Shown in pieces: positions 57,689 to 64,000 of a stretch of DNA of 64,000 bases (the stretch's first letter is position 1; every line of letters begins with the position of its first letter). The stretch covers positions 9,392,703 through 9,456,702 of the forward strand of contig JAXIVH010000002.1 in assembly GCA_036785325.1 (NCBI GenBank), in the 5' to 3' direction. Below the pieces are notes generated by a model that was not told the DNA's origin, did no database searches, and worked only from the letters and a program-made list of their open reading frames with translations. The stretch is from Urophycis tenuis. Lineage: Eukaryota > Chordata > Actinopteri > Gadiformes > Phycidae. The position numbers and the translations under genes were made by a program.

Positions 57689-59809
57689 ATGATGGATGAG
57701 GAGACCAGAAGGAGAGGGAAGGAGAAGGAGAAGGAGGAGGAGGAGGAGAAGGAAGTCAACTACGCCTCGGTGGTTTTCAGTTCAAAGGTTTCTCCATCTG
57801 ATGGTAATACTCACACAATCTTTTATAACTAGGCTATTTGCCAACCTGAATTTGTAAAATTAAGTGTCTTTGATTAGGCAAAATTAGGTTAAATGTTAAA
57901 AAGGCTTTGACTTAAATTATTATATTGGAAACTTACCTGTAGTACAATAAACTACTGTTATAAACTACTACACCTACACATTGATACATGGGTATTCATA
58001 TGCAGGTATGTCATGAATTAAGACATATATGCCTACTGTAGGCTTCTCTACACCAGCTTGTCTCCATAGAGAGTTGTAATTCAGCAGGAATTTGGTTTGT
58101 ATCAGGGATTAGAAGAAAGGAAAAATATATGTGTTGCTCATGAAACGTAATGCAATCTTCTCTTTTATACTGTTTGAAGGCGAAGACATTCCTCGTCCAA
58201 AGGAGGCAGAGACTGTGTATGATGAAGTCAAAGTCCTGAGTGGGCATATGACCCCTGCTGGTGGAAACGGTGAATTGCATGTCTGTAGAACATCAACAGG
58301 CCTGGGAGTGATATTTGTAATGTTTTCATCCTCATTCAAAAACAATTGATATGATAACTATTGCTTATATTAATTTCCTGAAAACAATCACATAAAAAAA
58401 ACAGTGAGGGTAACCAGCTAACTACAAACCTCATATCTGCACTTTGTGATGACTTCTGCAGATGAACTTGACAAAGCATGGACAGGCCCCTTTAGGAGTC
58501 CAGTCTGGATGCTGTCCAGAATGAGACTTAAGAATGTATGCAATTATAGTTTCTCATTGTGGTTCTTTACAGATCATAAACATACTTTTAAGTGTGTGGT
58601 GTCATGTTTGGCAATCCTCTGTGTAATTCTAGCATCTCTGCTGATCGGTCTCTCTTCACACTGTGAGTAGATTTAAAAAAATAAAATAAAAATGTGTGGT
58701 TATTAAGTGATTGGTTCGTTGGTTATTCTGAAGTCTTTTCTTTTATGGCCTAACTTGGGTTTGATGATCAGTCATTGTTGTTGTTGTTTTTTATAGTGCT
58801 GGAACAGAACAAACAATTGAAGGTGAATGTGAATAACCTCACATCAAACTATGGAATCCTGCAAAGTGACAGCTACCTGCGCTACAGTAACCTGAGCAGA
58901 AACTATGATGTTTCTCAGAAGGAAGCCTATGATCTGAGGACAAAACTAACTCAAATAAAACTCACTTGTGCTCAGATGACCATTGATGGATACTGCCGCG
59001 ATAAACACAAAACGAGTATAAGTAAGATAAAAACTAATCTCTAAGATACTTTATTGAACAATAAAACACAATTACTGAATATGAATAGCCTAATGTTAGT
59101 AACTCACAGACGACATGCGCTGCTTGTTGCTTTGTGTATGCTTGTGTTTAGTGTGTACGCCTTGTGAAACAGGATGGCTCCCACATAGTTCCAGCTGCTA
59201 TGTGACTATGGACCATACTAATGAATCAATGTGGAAGACGTGGGCTGAAGCTCGGGATAACTGCCGGAGAAGGAACGCAGATTTGGTTGTGATAGACAAT
59301 GAAGAGGAACAGGTAAACATGGAACTAGCAGGAGAGCAGTGAGTGGGATTAAGAGTCAAATGATCATTATCTGAAAAAGATACGAGTTCACGATGAATTA
59401 AGTTTCATTAAACTGTTGAATAGTTTATTGTCTTTTCAATGTCAACAGGTGTTTGTGCATAAAAACAGCTACCCTGAGACTAACGACAGCAGTGGCTACT
59501 GGCTGGGCCTGTCGGACCCAGCTGGGAATGGGACATGGAGCTGGGTTGATGGGAAGGATGTGTCTCTAAGGTAAGAGAAAACATCAAACACATTGAATCA
59601 TCTGATCGGTCTGCAATCATCTGACCCAAACGCCACACCTCCTCCTCCCAATACACACTCACAGCTACTGGACAGGAGCTAACCACACCACCTCCAGTCC
59701 CTCCTGTGCAATGACATGGAAAAAAAATGATAAAGATCGTGGATGGAGTGCTGTGGACTGCAAGGTCAAAAACCGATGGATGTGTGAAAAGAGGCCGCTC
59801 TCTGTTTAG
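57689..59809 (+). CDS. CTLD-D: inhibitory-type C-type-lectin-like receptor with ITIM and ITSM (7 exons, 315 aa)
   Basis: Exons: 57689-57803, 58180-58269, 58573-58662, 58797-59021, 59152-59312, 59449-59570 and 59665-59809 (948 nt), all with consistent phases. It is a predicted type II receptor. The cytoplasmic tail has a Lys/Glu-rich stretch, then an ITIM-type motif VNYASV (Tyr25) and an ITSM-type motif TVYDEV (Tyr52). The membrane helix is at about residues 76-95 with no charged residue. A glycosylated stalk follows, then the CTLD from about residue 174 with fold cysteines and WLGL but no EPN/QPD or WND motif. ITIM/ITSM tails recruit SHP-1/SHP-2 or SAP-family adaptors, so inhibitory signalling is inferred. 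An alternative, longer third exon starting at 58460 (DELDKAWTGPF...) is also phase-compatible. The ectodomain is nearly identical to that of CTLD-E. Confidence 0.8.
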
Positions 59810-59986
59810 CTATCACTCTCAAGCTGGGAAGAAGTAGTGAAAACTCTTATATGTTGCTGTATTTTAGGAGCTAGAACGAAATCCAATTGAATCTCCACAC
59901 TTCCGTTTTACTTCAATTTTGTTGTTTTTTTAAAAGTTCATAGAGTATGACTTTAACTGTCGGCATTCACATGGACACCAACAGCA

Positions 59987-60035
<49 letters not shown>

Positions 60036-61455
60036 AGTGTGTGTATTGGGACAATGTTCATGTCCAAAATGTTTGCATGTTACTCAATATGAACATTCTG
60101 ATTTATTGTATATTTTTAGATGGATCTCAAATGGTTTTACCTGCCATTTATTACCATTCTTTTTCATTTCATAAAAGTATCAATAAAATATTTTTTCCTT
60201 ATTTGAACTCATATCTATTATAACATGAACACAAAAATGTACACTACATGAAAATGAACTCACTAAAGGCCAGGACACTTAGACCTGACTACTCAGGCCT
60301 ACAGAGTGTCTACATCTCTACAGTGAAGCATGCTTACAGTGTCTCTGTGGTGCAACTACTGCAGAAGGTCTACAAGATGCCTCACTGCTCCAACTAATGC
60401 AGTAGGCCTACAGAGGGCCTTCCTGGTGCATCTCTATAGTGCAATAGGCCTACAGAGTGTCTCACTGCTCCATCACTAAAGTGCAGTAGGACTACAGGAT
60501 CACACTGGACTAAAGCCCAAAAGAGGAACATGAACTCAGACGCAAAGACACTGAAAAATGAGGCTTTGATCTAACTCAAAATCAACTATATTTTAAGACA
60601 TATTACCCTCTTGTCCAAAGGTGACACCCAAGCCACAGGCCAATCAGTAGCATATACACAGTGAAAACTCAGTGGCAATCAGAGAAAACCTGTGAACTTA
60701 AATACACAAGTGAAAAGGTTAAATGAGCCAGTAAAGTTTAAACACAGATGCATTAACTCCACTGAAAATGACTAAACCCAAAAGACTGAACAGTGTCCCC
60801 TAACGACAAAACAAAACCTAAACTGTGACATACAGAGTGTCTCTGGGCCATCTCTGTGGTGCAGTAGGTAGTATCATAGTGTAACAGGTATGTCTCAATC
60901 ATTCTTCTCTCTCTCCCATCTGACAAGCAAAGCTAACATTGCTATTGTACCAGCGACAGTGCGGGCAAATACGGTCTTTGACAAAACTCATGGGCTTGCG
61001 TTTTCTCACGTCAAATGATTCAAATAGATGTCTACTTTATTTATGAAGTAAAGGTATATATTATACAAACAAACACAACTAATCATTTGTACACTCCAGT
61101 TCCCAAGACATACCGAAAGGCGGGGGAAAGTAAATGTAGAATAACAACAACAACAATAACGTCATGATGAGAAAGAAAAGTCATGAAAAATATATAAAAG
61201 CAAAAACAACCACTCATTGTCCATAAACATGTTACAGTTTTATGTATTCTTTATTAGACCACATCCAGAAGATTAGGAGGAGGGTTTTTGAAGTTGAGTA
61301 ATCAAGGCAAACATCTTTGGTGGAAGTCGGCGCAGTATTCTCCATGTCATCATGAAAGCAGAAGTTAGTGAAAAGCAGAAATACCTTTCAGCCCTGAATG
61401 ACAAGGTTGTCCTGTCTGTACCCAGGTCATGATTAAAGAGCTCTATTGATCCAAG
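59810..61455 (+). other. Spacer between CTLD-D and CTLD-E
   Basis: Homologous, in opposite orientation, to the flanks of units A-C: 3' flank with (GT)n 59989-60035 and the tandem AGACACTCTGTAGGCC-type motif, then the upstream spacer 60985-61455. Neither LINE X nor the L2 element is inserted here; at 60960-60990 GGGCAAATACGG joins TCTTTGAC directly. No gene. Confidence 0.7.
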
Positions 61456-62107
61456 ATGGACAGCAACCCAAAGGAGTTAGACTCTACAAAGGTATCTTCT
61501 GCTGCAGGTGAGTGTGATAATGTATTGTTATTGGTGTTATACCTTAGTGTATGTAACCTTGGGTCCAACTCATCCAAAGTTCAACTTTACTGTTGAATGC
61601 ACTCTTCCTTCCTCGAGTACCTGCTCCTTATAGAGTCAGATTAGTGTTCAGCCAGTACATTTCTTATTACCGGTACAGACATAATGTTTTCATCACATCA
61701 GTTTTTCAGGTGGAATTGAAAAGGCTTATTATGTAGAATATGTCATTAAACAAAGTAACTCCAGAAAAAAATAATAATATTAATTTTACCATATATTGAC
61801 TAGTCAAAATTTGTACTGAAGGGATTTGATGATCAGAGTTCATTTCAACCATTTCCATCAAACTAAATCATTTTAGGTTCTCAATAACACCTTGGTCCCA
61901 AAAAGGAGCTGGAGAACAATTTGTCACAAATAGAAATGTCATCAAACCCCACATTTACATTTAGGGCATTCAGCAGATGCTTCTATCCAAAGCGACTTAC
62001 AAAAAGCCCAAGTCCACACAACCGTAGAAACCATGTCCTCTTGGTGTGTGGCTGCTGTCCACCATGTGGACTCATATACAACGTTGTCTGTCGCTTGTAC
62101 ATCTCTT

Positions 62108-62201
<94 letters not shown>

Positions 62202-63648
62202 AGATAAGAAGCGATCCATTGGCCTCCTAGTGGTGCTTGTCACCACGCTGTCAATCCTCACGGCGCTTCGTATCTACTGTGAGCACAAATCGGACCTCGT
62301 CTCCTTATTCCTGTGGGAATAAGACAGCAGAAGATACACCTCTAGACAGCAGGGCATTTACTGTCCGTTACTGTGGAACGATGCAGAAGTTGTTTTGGTT
62401 CCACAGTGGGGATGATATGATATAGTGTACCATTGTTACGACTGCAAAACCGCCAGAGGCTGTAACGTATATTGGCGCAGAAACAAAAGGGATGTGTTGC
62501 TATGAACTCAAAATATACGCTGTTTCCTTAATGCATGCCAATCTGCTCCTGTCATTTGAATGTGTTCCGTAGACTGTCGCCTTTAGCTGTGTTTGAGCGA
62601 TATTCTTGGTTGATTGAGTCAAATGCTTCCTCTTCTCTTCTCTCTAGGCTCTTTTGAGTTGATAAGTCAATTGCAACAATCAAAAGGGATCACATCATCC
62701 TATGAAATCCTGGAGATGATTTACAGTAACCTGAGCAGAAGCCGTGATGTTTCTCAGAAGGAAGCCAATGATCTGAGGACAAAACTAACTCAAATAAACC
62801 TCACTTGTGCTCAGATGACCATTGATGGATACTGCCGCGATAAACACAAAACGAGTATAAGTAAGATAAAAACTAATCTCTAAGATACTTTATTGAACAA
62901 TAAAACACAATTACTGAATATGAATAGCCTAATGTTAGTAACTCACAGACGACATGCGCTGCTTGTTGCTTTGTGTATGCTTGTGTTTAGTGTGTACGCC
63001 TTGTGAAACAGGATGGCTCCCACATAGTTCCAGCTGCTATGTGACTGTGGACCATACTAATGAATCAATGTGGAAGACGTGGGCTGAAGCTCGGGATTAC
63101 TGCCGGAGAAGGAACGCAGATTTGGTTGTGATAGACAATGAAGAGGAACAGGTAAACATGGAACTAGCAGGAGAGCAGTGAGTGGGATTAAGAGTCAAAT
63201 GATCATTATCTGAAAAAGATACGAGTTCACGATGAATTAAGTTTCATTAAACTGTTGAATAGTTTATTGTCTTTTCAATGTCAACAGGTGTTTGTGCATG
63301 AAAACAGCTACCGTGAGACTAACGACAGCAGTGGCTACTGGCTGGGCCTGTCGGACCCAGCTGGAAATGGGACATGGAGCTGGGTTGATGGGAAGGATGT
63401 GTCTCTAAGGTAAGAGAAAACATCAAACACATTGAATCATCTGATCGGTCTGCAATCATCTGACCCAAACACCACACCTCCTCCTCCCAATACACACTCA
63501 CAGCTACTGGAAAGGAGCTAACCACACCACCTCCAGTCCCTACTGTGCAATGACATGGAAAAAAAATGATAAAGATCGTGGATGGAGTGCTGTGGACTGC
63601 AAGGTCAAAAACCGATGGATGTGTGAAAAGAGGCCGCTCTCTGTTTAG
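61456..63648 (+). CDS. CTLD-E: type II C-type-lectin-like receptor, short tail (6 exons, 255 aa)
   Basis: Exons: 61456-61507, 62204-62278, 62648-62860, 62991-63151, 63288-63409 and 63504-63648 (768 nt), phases consistent. The tail MDSNPKELDSTKVSSAA has no tyrosine. KKR precedes a helix (SIGLLVVLVTTLSILTAL) with Arg40 near its outer end. The stalk has NLS and NLT sites. The CTLD (CTPCETGW ... WLGLSDPAGNGTWSW ... RWMCEKRPLSV) keeps the structural cysteines, has NES, NGT and NHT glycosylation sites, and lacks calcium-sugar motifs. Same gene structure as CTLD-B. With CTLD-D it forms a pair with like ectodomains and different tails. Whether it activates through an adaptor, acts as a decoy or is simply tail-less is unknown. 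Confidence 0.82.
62112..62203 (+). promoter_or_regulatory. (CT)n tract forming the acceptor of the CTLD-E transmembrane exon
   Basis: About 88 bp of CT repeat run directly into TTCAG at 62199-62203. It is the polypyrimidine tract of this splice site and varies greatly in length among paralogues. Confidence 0.85.
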
Positions 63649-63825
63649 CTATCACTCTCAGGCTGGGAAGAAGTAGTGAAAACTCTTATATGTTGCTGTA
63701 TTTTAGGAGCTAGAACGAAATCCAATTGAATCTCCACACTTCCGTTTTACTTCAATTTTGTTGTTTTTTTAAAAGTTCATAGAGTATGACTTTAACTGTC
63801 GGCATTCACATGGACACCAACAGCA

Positions 63826-63890
<65 letters not shown>

Positions 63891-64000
63891 AGTGTGTGTA
63901 TTGGGACAATGTTCATGTCCAAAATGTTTGCATGTTACTCAATATGAACATTCTGATTTATTGTATATTTTTAGATGGATCTCAAATGGTTTTACCTGCC
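63649..64000 (+). other. 3' flank of CTLD-E, cut by window end
   Basis: Almost identical to 59810-60150 downstream of CTLD-D, including a (GT)n tract (63828-63889). It suggests the cluster continues beyond the window. Confidence 0.7.

Noticed and set aside
58460..58572. Extra upstream part of CTLD-D exon 3 (DELDKAWTGPF...)
   Set aside because: It is phase-compatible, but the acceptor at 58571-58572 gives an exon length and position matching the transmembrane exon of the paralogues; kept only as an alternative.

Overview
The window is ray-finned fish (teleost) genomic DNA. The evidence is split genes with GT/AG introns, an Rh ammonia-transporter gene and a nestin gene of fish type, abundant (CA)n, (GA)n and poly(G/C) tracts, and fish-style transposons (L2/CR1 LINEs, an L1/Tx1-like LINE, tRNA-derived SINEs, hAT and PIF/Harbinger elements). 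The very dense dinucleotide repeats recall gadiform fishes, but that is only a guess. There are no prokaryotic features.

Layout. 1-7512 is a nest of transposons with no host gene. 8692-17047 (+) is rhbg, ten coding exons giving 459 aa, with a candidate poly(A) signal at 17942. 17950-21072 is intergenic, with possible conserved non-coding blocks. 21073-21272 and 44385-44584 are two 200-N assembly gaps. Between them lies a contig with three tandem minus-strand units (A, B, C) of a C-type-lectin-like (CTLD) receptor gene. Unit A has lost exon 1, unit B is intact (255 aa), and unit C is a pseudogene whose 3' flank carries a 4.9-kb nested DNA transposon. Units A and C share one L2-type LINE insertion; units A and B share a different LINE insertion. 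44585-47450 is repeat-rich intergenic DNA. 48038-55932 (-) is nestin (nes), four exons giving 1315 aa. 57689-63648 (+) holds two intact CTLD receptor genes: D (315 aa) has an ITIM and an ITSM in its cytoplasmic tail, and E (255 aa) has a short tail with neither motif.

How the parts relate. The rhbg-nes neighbourhood matches the human 1q22-q23 region, where RHBG and NES lie close together. The CTLD receptors look like a young, actively rearranging family. D and E have nearly identical ligand-binding domains on different tails and membrane segments, the usual sign of paired immune receptors. Unit A is a B/C recombinant whose breakpoint falls beside a (GA)n tract. All exon boundaries of rhbg, nes, CTLD-B, CTLD-D and CTLD-E were worked out by hand; the phases agree and each coding length is a multiple of three. 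No similarity search was run.
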